Translations under genes and position numbers: made by a program
NCBI RefSeq assembly: GCF_001707885.1
Contig: NZ_MASS01000017.1
Coordinates: 21,821-85,820, forward strand
DNA length: 64,000 nt
Direction of reading: 5' to 3'
Source of the DNA: Desulfosporosinus cupriresistens
Lineage (GTDB): Bacteria; Bacillota; Desulfitobacteriia; Desulfitobacteriales; Desulfitobacteriaceae
Part shown: positions 17,031-25,013 of the stretch, one piece after another
How positions within the stretch are numbered: position 1 is the first letter of the stretch
Layout of the letters: each line of letters begins with the position of its first letter
Notes under the pieces: model-generated
Databases searched by the model: none
The model's input: the letters and a program-made list of their open reading frames with translations, nothing else
Told to the model about the DNA's origin: nothing

Positions 17031-17489
17031 ACTGTTCTCAGCTTTCGCAACGACCCACTCTGCTTTACAGAGGTGCAATCCTGAGATTCCCTTCCCTAAT
17101 GTGCTGCAGGAACATTAGGGAAAACCATTTACTTTGTGAGGCTTAGAAACGGGCCCCCACCATAAGCTTACAAGCTTCATTCAGACTTTTGTAAGGGCGC
17201 GTAGCTTTGATTCCTTTACAACACAGTTATGGAATTCAAACTTTTTAAAATCGTTCCCCTCAAAATCTTAAACAAAAACAAAGTCAGCCCATGAAATGGA
17301 AAACTCCATTCTGCCCTCTCTAGCCAACAACCTCTCTCCTCAATACGATTTCGCTCGCTTTCGGGGCAACGCATTGCCTAACTACCTTCTGGATCAAAGG
17401 TTGTCCGCTTCCTTTAGCTTACTTCTTGATACTAGCCTTAAAATCCTCGGTAGAAAAATGTAGTTTTTCTACTAATAACATCGAACTAA
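17031..17489 (-). other. Gene-free stretch with several hairpins downstream of ldhH
   Basis: On the minus strand this 460-bp region contains CCCTAATGT / ACATTAGGG (near 17092-17119), CTCTG / CAGAG (near 17055-17072), AATGGA / TCCATT (near 17293-17310), and it ends at the terminator at 16992. No convincing gene is present. It may be a long 3' untranslated region or a structured RNA; I cannot assign it to a family. Confidence 0.3.
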
Positions 17490-19658
17490 CTACTTCTTAT
17501 TCTTTTTAGGTGCCGTTTTTCTTTTCTCAAGGAGAAGTTCAGCCGTGTGTATCACTTTAATTCCAGGATTTCGTTTATCTAGCCCTCCTGAGATTTGCAT
17601 CAAACATCCCGGGCAGTCAACAACAACGGCATCTGCACCAGTCGCTTCAATATTACCCAGTTTGCGTTCCATAATAGGGCCCGATAACTCTGGGAATTTT
17701 ATAGAGTAAGAACCAGCAAAACCACAGCACCGATCAGATTCGTTCATTTCTATAAGTTGAACCCCTAAGGTATCACTCAAAAGTTTGCGAGGTTCAGCTG
17801 AAACTCCCCGTTTCCGTTTAAGGTGACAGGAATCATGATAAGTAACTTTCAGTGGCTCCCCATCTCCCCCAGTCTTCAATCCGCCTAGATCAAATAGTAA
17901 TTTAGAAAAATCTCTGGACTTACGACTTAATTCTTCAGCACGAGCCATTAAGGCAGGATCATCTTGAAGGAGTTCTTTGAAACTGTCTATAAGAGCATGT
18001 GTACAAGTTGGACAGGCAGTGACAACATAATCAACCTTTTCGGCTTCTAAGGCTTTAATATTCATAATCGCACATTTACGAGCATTTTTTCGGTCACCCA
18101 TATACGTTGCCGGAGCACCGCAACAGGATTGTCCATCCGGGAATACTACTTCATAACCTTTTTCATTCAGCGCAACAATCATACCTTCGCCGATCTTCGG
18201 ATAGACAAAATCAATAAGGCAGCCCGCATAGAGTGCAATTGTTCCTTTCCGTTTTTTAACATCTTGCTTTATAGTTTTGAACACATCACGGAAAGGAACC
18301 TTGGCAACTGTCGGTAAACTCTTTTTCTCCGTAAGTCCAGACAAAAACATAGGTAAATGGCGGATAACCGGCTGTCCTTTGCTGAACGGCTTTTGCGCAA
18401 TAGAGGCTGTACGTAAGAGTGAGTGGAACAGCCGCCGGTTAGAAACCACATCCAAGGCAAATTTTTGAGTGAACGGGAGCCCTTGTTTATCTCCCATGCG
18501 GTTTCTTATCTCTAAAATCATCTCTGGAATATCTAATTTTCCTGGACATACCTCGGAACATTTTCCACATTGCAGACAAAGATTTTGGGGATTTTGGGCA
18601 TCTTTTTCCGAGTTTAAGAAATTCGTTAAGATAGTACCTATCCCACCTGTATAAATATGTCCATAAACATGCCCGCCCACAAGTTGGAAAGCAGGACAAA
18701 CATTAAGACAAGATGCACATCGAATGCACTGAAATGTCTTTTTAAACTTCTCGTCTTCATACATCTTACGTCGCCCATTGTCCATTAAGATAATGTGAAA
18801 TTCCTTATCCTTTACCATACCATCAGAGTAATAGGCTGGTGTTTGGCCGGTTACCATGCTTACATAACTTGTTATTTTCTGACCAGTAGCACTCTTCGGA
18901 AGTGCCTGGATAATGTACCCAGCATCTTCAAACTTGGGCACAATTTTTTCTATTCCTACTAAATAAACGTGTACGGGAGGTAATGTGGCAGTTAGACGGG
19001 CGTTACCTTCATTGGTCATCATAATCAAAGTACCAGTCTCAGCAACTGCTATGTTGGCCCCTGAAATGCCCATATCAGCCTCTAGAAACTTCTTGCGGAG
19101 TTCTACCCTGGCTGTTTTAACAAGTTCCGAGATTTCTGGCTCATTCAAGCGATTTAAGTGGTTGGTAAAAGTATCTGCAACCTCTTCTTTAGTCATATGA
19201 ATTGCTGGCAGGACCATATGAGAAGGATGTTGCCCAGCGAGCTGGACGATCCATTCACCTAGGTCTGTTTCCTGAACATCCATACCTTCAGCCAGCAACG
19301 TCTTATTGAGCAGAATCTCTTCAGAAGCCATAGATTTAGACTTAACAACCCGTTTTACACTTTGGCTCTTGGCTAACTCTAGAATATATTGTTTTGCGTC
19401 CTCACCCGTAGTGGCTCGATAAACCTTAGCACCTCTTGCCGTGGCTGCTCTTTCGAATTGATCCAGCATTTCATCTAAGTGACTTGCTGCATTCGACTTA
19501 ACTCGCTCGATATTTTCACTGATCTCTTTAAAATCATAACCTTCGTACGCATTTTCACGTGCTGTAGTATAAGCATCCCCAAAACGACCTAGAGCTCCAC
19601 GCAACACGTTATTTCCAAGAGCATCTCCAATTTTCTTTTTGAATTGTTTGTCAGCCAT
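17490..19658 (-). CDS. ldhH: L-lactate dehydrogenase iron-sulfur subunit LdhH (LutB-LutA fusion)
   Basis: A 722-residue fusion. Residues 1-300 form a LUD/LutB domain, followed by two 4Fe-4S motifs, CIRCASCLNVCP (Cys 311-321) and CLQCGKCSEVCP (Cys 361-371). The C-terminal 270 residues are a LutA-like part with paired CCG-type motifs: AGCLID with SCCGAP, and CHLKRKRG with CCGFAGS and DCPGCL. Such proteins are part of the non-flavin lactate dehydrogenase of sulfate reducers and Desulfosporosinus and feed electrons from lactate to the quinone pool or other carriers. Its ATG directly follows the lutC stop, so the two are translationally coupled. No lactate permease is adjacent. Confidence 0.92.
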   Translation of the reverse strand: MADKQFKKKIGDALGNNVLRGALGRFGDAYTTARENAYEGYDFKEISENIERVKSNAASHLDEMLDQFERAATARGAKVYRATTGEDAKQYILELAKSQSVKRVVKSKSMASEEILLNKTLLAEGMDVQETDLGEWIVQLAGQHPSHMVLPAIHMTKEEVADTFTNHLNRLNEPEISELVKTARVELRKKFLEADMGISGANIAVAETGTLIMMTNEGNARLTATLPPVHVYLVGIEKIVPKFEDAGYIIQALPKSATGQKITSYVSMVTGQTPAYYSDGMVKDKEFHIILMDNGRRKMYEDEKFKKTFQCIRCASCLNVCPAFQLVGGHVYGHIYTGGIGTILTNFLNSEKDAQNPQNLCLQCGKCSEVCPGKLDIPEMILEIRNRMGDKQGLPFTQKFALDVVSNRRLFHSLLRTASIAQKPFSKGQPVIRHLPMFLSGLTEKKSLPTVAKVPFRDVFKTIKQDVKKRKGTIALYAGCLIDFVYPKIGEGMIVALNEKGYEVVFPDGQSCCGAPATYMGDRKNARKCAIMNIKALEAEKVDYVVTACPTCTHALIDSFKELLQDDPALMARAEELSRKSRDFSKLLFDLGGLKTGGDGEPLKVTYHDSCHLKRKRGVSAEPRKLLSDTLGVQLIEMNESDRCCGFAGSYSIKFPELSGPIMERKLGNIEATGADAVVVDCPGCLMQISGGLDKRNPGIKVIHTAELLLEKRKTAPKKNKK

Positions 19659-20231
19659 TTAAGCCACCCCTTCTACTTGTTCATCAACAAAGACGACCAC
19701 GAGTTGCTTCGGACCATGAACCCCAATGGTCAAAACACGTTCAATATCCGAAGTTCTACTAGGACCTGTGATAAACCCAACAAATCCTGGGATTTGAGGA
19801 AGCCGATGTAGGGTTGCCATGGTTTCCATTAGTGTAGGTATCAGTTTCGATGTATAAACAAGGGCGACGTGAATTGGAACAAGGGTAGAACACAGACGCT
19901 GATCAACATTAGCATCTGCATCGGCCTGAACAAGAGTTCCCAGTTCAGCAATAGCATAGCTAACTTGCGATATACCAGCCTGTGCATCTGGTGTGACTTC
20001 TCGAAAACGGTCTAATTTCACATCTATACCTGCTTCGTCCAATTGATTAGCAAAATTTCCTTTTTGGGAGATAGAATCATTTAGGAGAGCTACATTTTGA
20101 ACTCCTTTTTCTTTCAGAAGGTTTCTAACAAGTTCACCAGCTTCTTTTGCTGTCTTGACGCGATAACATTCACCAGACACCGCTTCTAATTTAGCTTTGA
20201 ATTTTTGATATAATTCCTTCGTTTGGTCCAT
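19659..20231 (-). CDS. lutC: LUD-domain lactate utilization protein C
   Basis: A 190-residue LUD-domain protein (DUF162) matching LutC: AIAELGTLV, STLVPIHVALV, FITGPSRTSDIERVLTIGVHGP are family segments. It is the third component of the iron-sulfur lactate oxidation system together with the fused LutA/LutB protein. I chose ATG at 20231 because GAGGAGG lies eight bases before it; the frame can be opened at 20261 without a ribosome site. It is the first gene of the operon and a GntR-type operator lies 70 bp upstream. Confidence 0.92.
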   Translation of the reverse strand: MDQTKELYQKFKAKLEAVSGECYRVKTAKEAGELVRNLLKEKGVQNVALLNDSISQKGNFANQLDEAGIDVKLDRFREVTPDAQAGISQVSYAIAELGTLVQADADANVDQRLCSTLVPIHVALVYTSKLIPTLMETMATLHRLPQIPGFVGFITGPSRTSDIERVLTIGVHGPKQLVVVFVDEQVEGVA

Positions 20232-20300
20232 GGGGCCTTCCTCCTCTGATGATTTCTGCAAAACAATATTTTTTAGGACTGACTCTATAATAAAGTCTAA

Positions 20301-20311
20301 TGGTCAGACCA
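20301..20311 (-). promoter_or_regulatory. LldR/FCD-GntR-type operator upstream of lutC
   Basis: TGGTCAGACCA is a perfect palindrome and fits the TNGTNNNACNA pattern of FCD-subfamily GntR regulators such as LldR and LutR. It lies 70 bp before lutC. The regulator gene itself is not in this window. Confidence 0.6.
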
Positions 20312-20479
20312 TCATACCGTCTGTTTGTTCAATATTAGAATATTTCAAACGAAATTACAATATCTTTGTTATCTAAATTTTAAATATTTCGAACAAAGTA
20401 AGTTTTTGAAACTGACTGTACCCATTTCAGATTTATTGTTGTATAATGTAATCCATATTAAGAAAGGAGGACTTTTCGT

Positions 20480-20554
20480 ATGACAAACGTTGTAAACGGA
20501 AAGGTTCCCAACTTTCCTTTACACGCCTTGGAAACTAGTTATCTTGTTACCTAA
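20480..20554 (+). CDS. Micro-ORF, 24 residues, with strong ribosome site
   Basis: ATG at 20480 follows AAAGGAGG with nine bases between. The frame is MTNVVNGKVPNFPLHALETS plus YLVT, then TAA. A TATAAT lies at 20442-20447 and a strong terminator at 20642, so this is a compact transcription unit of about 220 nt on its own. I know no family. It could be a true small protein or the leader peptide of a small RNA; there is no gene downstream before the terminator. Confidence 0.5.
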   Translation: MTNVVNGKVPNFPLHALETSYLVT

Positions 20555-20641
20555 ATATTACCAATTGATTTTCGACAAAATTTACGTTATGGTTAAATAA
20601 GTGAAGCCTAGTAGTTAATGTTCTAAAGGCCTTGCGCAGAA

Positions 20642-20676
20642 GAGGATTTCCGGACGCGGAAATCCTCGAATTTTTT
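20642..20676 (+). terminator. Strong intrinsic terminator after the micro-ORF
   Basis: GAGGATTTCCG (20642-20652) pairs perfectly with CGGAAATCCTC (20657-20667); GAATTTTTTTT follows. Confidence 0.9.
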
Positions 20677-20757
20677 TTGGATTTTTTCTATAATGCTAGA
20701 ATAAGCGAGTTCAAAAACTTGCAATTTTAGTTTATTGGATTATAATAATTAATAATT

Positions 20758-20833
20758 GGGGGTATAGCTCAGCTGGGAGAGCGCTAGATTCGCATTTTAG
20801 AGGCCAGCGGTTCGATCCCGCTTACCTCCACCA
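20758..20833 (+). tRNA. tRNA-Ala (anticodon CGC)
   Basis: A 76-nt cloverleaf with encoded CCA. The acceptor GGGGGTA pairs with TACCTCC, including the G3-U70 pair that marks alanine tRNAs. D arm GCTC/GAGC and T arm AGCGG/CCGCT are intact. The anticodon stem CTAGA/TTTAG is weak, with one G-T pair, and the loop TTCGCAT gives anticodon CGC (codon GCG). The body is that of a normal tRNA-Ala, the anticodon arm is unusual. A terminator follows within 20 bp. Confidence 0.92.
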
Positions 20834-20851
20834 ATAATGAATATGCTGAAG

Positions 20852-20876
20852 CCCTTGGTCTTCAAGGGTTTTTTTA
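20852..20876 (+). terminator. Terminator after tRNA-Ala
   Basis: CCCTTG (20852-20857) pairs with CAAGGG (20863-20868), followed by seven T. Confidence 0.9.
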
Positions 20877-20975
20877 TTTTTCATTACGCAATATAGTTCC
20901 TCTGTTTGTTGGGCCTAAAGTCTTGTTGGGGACAAGTTCTTTGTCATGGAATAAACTGATGCCTAAATAGTAAAT

Positions 20976-21014
20976 AAGAATACCCCAGCAATGCTGAGGT
21001 ATTCTTTCTTTCTA
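20976..21014 (+). terminator. Orphan terminator-like hairpin
   Basis: AAGAATACC and GGTATTCTT enclose CAGCA/TGCTG; TTCTTTCT follows. No gene ends just before it; nothing else is recognised in 20880-20975. Confidence 0.6.
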
Positions 21015-21187
21015 GCTTGTTATTGGCGAAAAGAATTTAATCCTGTCAGGATCATTTTCACCATAAAAAACCTTATTAGTCTGGATAATATGCTGAGGAT
21101 AGGATTAGGATTTTTAAACGTTAAGATTCTCAATTTATCCCTGAATCAAGTTTATCAGGAGTAAGTTCTAGAACTTTGTAATTCATT

Positions 21188-21239
21188 AGAACTCTCCTTG
21201 TGTATTCTGTCAATGCAATTAGCAAGGAGAGTTCTTTAT
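21188..21239 (+). terminator. Second orphan hairpin
   Basis: AGAACTCTCCTTG (21188-21200) is the exact reverse complement of CAAGGAGAGTTCT (21223-21235), followed by TTATT. The 170 bp between this and the previous hairpin hold no recognised gene and might be a small RNA. Confidence 0.55.
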
Positions 21240-21364
21240 TACCGTAATCAAATAGAACATGTCAATTGGTCGAGCAGTATATCAACACGACTTATAAGCC
21301 AAACATAATTCCTTAAATTCGGGAAAGACTATTTAGAAGTTAAATATTTAAGGAGGCGTTGTTT

Positions 21365-21607
21365 TTGAGCCACAAAGATGAAGCCACACGAGAAGCTTTA
21401 GCCAGTGAATTAGGAGAACTTAAGGATAAATACTCCAAGTTGGAACATGATTATAATGAGTTGAAACATCAGTCTTCTCAAGTCCAAGCTCTGGGATTAG
21501 GGCAAACACAAGGGCAGCAGACTTTTCAACCACAACACGAACAACTTAAAAACAACTTTTACAATGAGGCAAATTTAGAGGTTGCCAGTGAACTAGGACA
21601 TTCTTAA
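21365..21607 (+). CDS. Small hypothetical protein, 80 residues
   Basis: Starts at TTG 21365, eight bases after AGGAGG (a TTG two codons earlier is too close). The first 37 residues look like a charged coiled coil (ELKDKYSKLEHDYNELKHQ), followed by a Gln-rich linker and NEANLEVASELGHS at the end. The ASELG motif occurs twice and recalls the ELG segment of small acid-soluble spore proteins, but the rest does not fit. Function unknown; a terminator follows. Confidence 0.6.
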   Translation: MSHKDEATREALASELGELKDKYSKLEHDYNELKHQSSQVQALGLGQTQGQQTFQPQHEQLKNNFYNEANLEVASELGHS

Positions 21608-21660
21608 TAAACCGGAAATATGAATACCCATAACTAGTTAATCCATTTTATTTGACCGAA

Positions 21661-21696
21661 CAAAAGGGAAGAGCCTACAAGCTTTTCCCTTTTCTC
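21661..21696 (+). terminator. Terminator after the 80-residue protein gene
   Basis: AAAAGGGAA pairs with TTCCCTTTT near 21661-21692 with an extra GC/GC pair inside; TTCTCT follows. Confidence 0.75.
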
Positions 21697-21745
21697 TATG
21701 TTCTAATTGTTCCCTTTCTGCCGTACTATAAATGGGGGGGATGGA

Positions 21746-22522
21746 ATGCAAGGTGTTCAATTCGATTCAGAAATTCTCTATGTTCAAAAACTATATTATT
21801 TCTTATTCTTAGCGACGTTTACAATGCTTACCTGTGCGATTGCTTTCTGGCGTTTTGGCTTAAACATCGGCCTACTTATTCTGGGAGGCGGCCTCGCTAT
21901 TTCCTATATCGCCATGTTTAAAAAAAAGAATTTTTCACCTCCTGAAAAAAAGATAACTGCCAAACGAATGGCCCACGCAATTTCTCAAGACACCAGTCCC
22001 GTATCAATTGCTCGTTTTGCTTGCCAACTTTATTACTACTTTCATAAACCTGCTCAAGCTATTTCTCTGCTCGAAAAATTTTTACCCACCCATGACCCTC
22101 TGCTCTGCATGACACTTGGGGACATCCTTCTGAAAGAAGGCGAAGCGAAACGTGCACTCTATGTTTTGCGAGATAATCCTTATGCCTTAATCGACCCACT
22201 TCTGCTAACTACTCAAGGTCGGGCTCTCATTGAAATCGAGAAAATTCCTGAAGCTGTGCGAATGTTCGAGCGGAGCTTACATATTGCTAAACAAAATGGC
22301 TTCCCTAGAAATGGAGCCCATTGGCTTACCCAAAAATTCCTTGCTATAAGCTATACAGCAAGCATTCATCATACTTTGGCAGACTGTTATGTTATTCTTG
22401 GAAATCCACCTAAAGCAAAACATCATTACCAAGCTGGTAACCGATTTCTCTTTGATCTTTCACTATGGCGTCACCAGTCAGAGCCTATTCATTCCCAACA
22501 GATATACAATAAATCTCATTAG
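21746..22522 (+). CDS. Membrane-anchored TPR-like protein
   Basis: A 258-residue protein. Two hydrophobic segments lie near residues 18-36 and 40-58 (ILYVQKLYYFLFLATFTML, then GLLILGGGLAISYIAMF). The soluble part has helical repeats of TPR type: AQAISLLEKFLPTHDPLLCM, EAKRALYVLRDNPYAL, IPEAVRMFERSLHIAKQNG and HHTLADCYVILGNPPKAKHH. It probably serves as a protein scaffold at the membrane. ATG 21746 follows a G-rich site (GGGGGGG); the frame is open from 21707 without a ribosome site. No partner is evident. Confidence 0.75.
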   Translation: MQGVQFDSEILYVQKLYYFLFLATFTMLTCAIAFWRFGLNIGLLILGGGLAISYIAMFKKKNFSPPEKKITAKRMAHAISQDTSPVSIARFACQLYYYFHKPAQAISLLEKFLPTHDPLLCMTLGDILLKEGEAKRALYVLRDNPYALIDPLLLTTQGRALIEIEKIPEAVRMFERSLHIAKQNGFPRNGAHWLTQKFLAISYTASIHHTLADCYVILGNPPKAKHHYQAGNRFLFDLSLWRHQSEPIHSQQIYNKSH

Positions 22523-22668
22523 TTCATCAATCTTTCCTCTTTTATCCTGAGTTTAGCGCCCTATTCCAACAGTTTTCTCAAGAGTAATTCTCTATAATAA
22601 GGATAAGACAATATATTATGGCAAAATCGGACAATACTAACGTTAAGTACTCGAATGGAGGGTGAAAA

Positions 22669-22890
22669 ATGCTGTCAACTCATGGTGAAGAAGTTCTAGG
22701 ATTTATCCGTGATTTCGAAACATCCTCTCGGGATTATCTCCGCTCCAAAGGCTTGAGTGAATACGAGATGACCAACGCCTATCTCGATCTACAATGGAAT
22801 TTCCTCCATACGATTCTCAAACAACGTTCTGAGAAGATGCGCAGAACTTCTCGACGCCATATTCTGCATCCAAAGAAACATGCGATATAA
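22669..22890 (+). CDS. Small hypothetical protein, 73 residues
   Basis: ATG 22669 follows GGAGGGTGAAAA. The protein is helical and basic at the end (EKMRRTSRRHILHPKKH), with FETSSRDYLRSKGLSEYEMTN-type charged segments before it. No family recognised. It has its own strong terminator. Confidence 0.65.
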   Translation: MLSTHGEEVLGFIRDFETSSRDYLRSKGLSEYEMTNAYLDLQWNFLHTILKQRSEKMRRTSRRHILHPKKHAI

Positions 22891-22892
22891 AT

Positions 22893-22935
22893 AACCCCCA
22901 ATCGCTTTTCAACTGAATAAGTGATTGGGGGTTTT
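22893..22935. terminator. Strong terminator between convergent genes
   Basis: AACCCCCAATC pairs with GATTGGGGGTT around a loop, with TTTTG following on the plus strand; it lies between the 73-residue gene and the terpene cyclase gene. Confidence 0.85.
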
Positions 22936-22952
22936 GTTCACACAATTAACTT

Positions 22953-24539
22953 TTACCTAAAGAATGAGGCCTTGTACAAACGTTGATACCTCTGTAATGC
23001 ACGAATAGCTGTCAGGGTCGTAGTTAAGGGTTCTTCATAGTTCCATCCTTTTGCATATACCCCACGGTAAGAAGGTTCAAACGAACCATTGCTGTTCTGA
23101 GCAGCGAGAAGATTCCTTATTCCTTTTCCCAATATTCCTCTGGGAACTATTCTTGTATACCGCCATAACCCTGAAAGAGATAAGCTGGTCTCGACAACAG
23201 AACCCCAGCCCCCATCACTACTCTGAGCTTTTATTATAAACTCTTGTGCTTTTTTTCTTGCCCCTAAAATGTGGCGTGCAGTATTCCACCGTTCCCAACT
23301 AAACTTCCATTTACTGAGTAATTCTAAGGCCTGGGCCGTGCTATAAACTGGCCCCTCGAACCATGATGCTGGAAAGGCACCTTGATCGTCCTGCTGGGCT
23401 AAAATCCAATTTAAACCTCGCCATATCTTTTCATCTTGCGTACGTGTACGCCACCATAGCGCCTCAAGAACATGAATGCTAACATCAACACTCGGAATGT
23501 ATACTGGTAACTCTGAAGAGACTTGGGGAGGTATACCTTGAAAGCTGGGAAATGTTCCCCAACTCCCGTCAGTATTTTGTAGCCGCTTTAGGAGACTTAC
23601 GCCCAATTGATTCTGTTCTCCAAGTACCTGATGTAAACCGATCAAGGCTACTGCCGTATCGTCCAAATCAGGGTGAGTATATGGAGGGGTACTACCATAA
23701 CTCCCGTCTACATTTTGCCCTCTTTTTAACCAATCTACCGCTTGACCTATCCAAGGAATATCTGCAGGCCTTTGAGCTGTCTCAGCAAAGACACTAGCAG
23801 CCCAACCTATAGCCCATATTTTTAGTTGGTCAAAGGCAGGCCACCCACCCCCTGGATATTGTTTTTGTACTAACCACCGTCCGGCTCTTTGTGTTTGTTC
23901 AGCATAGCCTCCCTTATTCATAAGCGCAAGAATTGACAAACTCGTTGCAATAATATCCTCTGCCCAAGAACCGTCAGACATTTGGGTTTTCAAAAGATAC
24001 TGAATGCCTTTCTGACTTCCCTCTTGAGAGTTTGAGGCGAGGAGTGATGCCGCTACAACAACTGGCCGACCATAAAGTGGTAGCTTGGCTAAGACTCTAT
24101 CTTCCAAAATAGTCGGGAGCAAGATCTCTTCCGGCGTAGGTCCCTCCAACCCTGGGACCACTCTTTGCCCTAACGATAAGATCATATGAGAAAACTGCCT
24201 TGCTTGAGATAAGATAATGATTCTAGCCATCCACCCACCTTGGCTCCCTTGAAGAACCGTCTCAACGATCTGAGTAATCTCTTCATCTGGTTTGTCACCA
24301 GGAAACTTTCCCCATCCTCCTTGACGATTCTGCCTTAACCATTGAATACCTCGCTGTTGAGCTTTCTCAAATCCCCTTCCAACTGCGAGCAAAGCCAGTG
24401 CGGCTAGCGCTGTAGCCCCTGGGCTTGGAGATACACCGTGAGTTTCGTCAAGATTTCCTGACAAGATTTGTTCCACACCATCAACCACAAAATGCCTAGC
24501 ATTATTAAGGCTCTCTTGGACTTCGTTTTTAAGATCCAT
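22953..24539 (-). CDS. Squalene/sporulenol cyclase-family class II terpene cyclase
   Basis: A 528-residue double-barrel cyclase. The acid motif DLDDTA, the DXDD signature that protonates the substrate, is at 291-296. Many QW-type repeats are seen: RQGGWGKF, SDGSWAE, PGGGWPAF, VDGSYGS, TDGSWGTF, SDGGWGS and NSNGSFEP. It is shorter than squalene-hopene cyclases (about 630 residues). In Bacillus a relative makes sporulenes from tetraprenyl curcumene; the substrate here is not clear and no squalene synthase lies nearby. I chose ATG 24539, with GGAG eight bases upstream, over the longer TTG frame from 24611. Confidence 0.85.
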   Translation of the reverse strand: MDLKNEVQESLNNARHFVVDGVEQILSGNLDETHGVSPSPGATALAALALLAVGRGFEKAQQRGIQWLRQNRQGGWGKFPGDKPDEEITQIVETVLQGSQGGWMARIIILSQARQFSHMILSLGQRVVPGLEGPTPEEILLPTILEDRVLAKLPLYGRPVVVAASLLASNSQEGSQKGIQYLLKTQMSDGSWAEDIIATSLSILALMNKGGYAEQTQRAGRWLVQKQYPGGGWPAFDQLKIWAIGWAASVFAETAQRPADIPWIGQAVDWLKRGQNVDGSYGSTPPYTHPDLDDTAVALIGLHQVLGEQNQLGVSLLKRLQNTDGSWGTFPSFQGIPPQVSSELPVYIPSVDVSIHVLEALWWRTRTQDEKIWRGLNWILAQQDDQGAFPASWFEGPVYSTAQALELLSKWKFSWERWNTARHILGARKKAQEFIIKAQSSDGGWGSVVETSLSLSGLWRYTRIVPRGILGKGIRNLLAAQNSNGSFEPSYRGVYAKGWNYEEPLTTTLTAIRALQRYQRLYKASFFR

Positions 24540-24630
24540 AGCACCGTCTCCGTCCTTATATTTAGCGCATGCCATAATATGATTTATGTAAGAAGGAGGA
24601 AAATTGTTCAAAAAAGAAAAACGCTGAACC

Positions 24631-24652
24631 CTGAGGTTCAGCGGATCTTCTC
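24631..24652 (-). terminator. Hairpin with T-run, minus strand, upstream of the cyclase gene
   Basis: CGCTGAACC and GGTTCAGCG are exact arms with a four-base loop. On the minus strand TTTTTCTTTTTT follows. It could end transcription from the acetyltransferase gene or attenuate the cyclase gene. Confidence 0.65.
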
Positions 24653-24835
24653 ACTTATACATTCGAAAACAAAAACACATACATGAAATCGCTCCCCAAA
24701 GGCTTATAAGGCATTAGAAATTCAACCGTTATTGCGTCAAGGACGTTATAGCTCAAGAGTTCCGAAAACATTTGTATTTCAAGACAAACTGCGTCACATG
24801 CCCCTCGTCGTACCAGTCCTCGTCGACCCAAGCTC

Positions 24836-25013
24836 AGAGGAAGTTTCTTAGCTTAATGAGCACTTTAGTGGAATCGCGTCAATGAGCGCAGGCGATAAGG
24901 CGTTAAGAAACGCAACGGTTCACATGCAGAACATCCCTGAGGTTTTGCGTTTTAGCCTTAGCGTCAAGGGAATAGCGATGGAACGTGTGCGAATGGGCTA
25001 AGAAACTTCCTCT
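24836..25013. repeat. 178-bp hairpin element directly after the acetyltransferase stop
   Basis: A perfect 17-bp inverted repeat, AGAGGAAGTTTCTTAGC (24836-24852) and its complement (24997-25013), encloses 144 bp. Inside, TAAGGC / GCCTTA and AAACGCAA / TTGCGTTT form a nested second hairpin. The element ends at the base before the TAG stop of the acetyltransferase gene. It has the look of a MITE-like palindrome or a structured 3' RNA. No gene is seen in 24660-24835. Confidence 0.7.

Noticed and set aside
17055..17110. Minus-strand AGAGTGGGTCGTTGCG followed by a terminator, resembling a T-box or c-di-GMP riboswitch core
   Set aside because: It does not match AGGGTGGNACCGCG well, no specifier stem is seen, and the downstream gene is a HAD protein more than 300 bp away.
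17296..17463. Plus-strand ORF of 55 codons starting MENSILPSL
   Set aside because: No ribosome site, opposite to the surrounding transcripts, and no recognisable family.
24595..24630. AAGGAGG plus TTG and seven codons on the plus strand as a leader peptide
   Set aside because: No plus-strand gene follows; the hairpin's T-run lies on the minus strand, so the feature reads as a minus-strand terminator.
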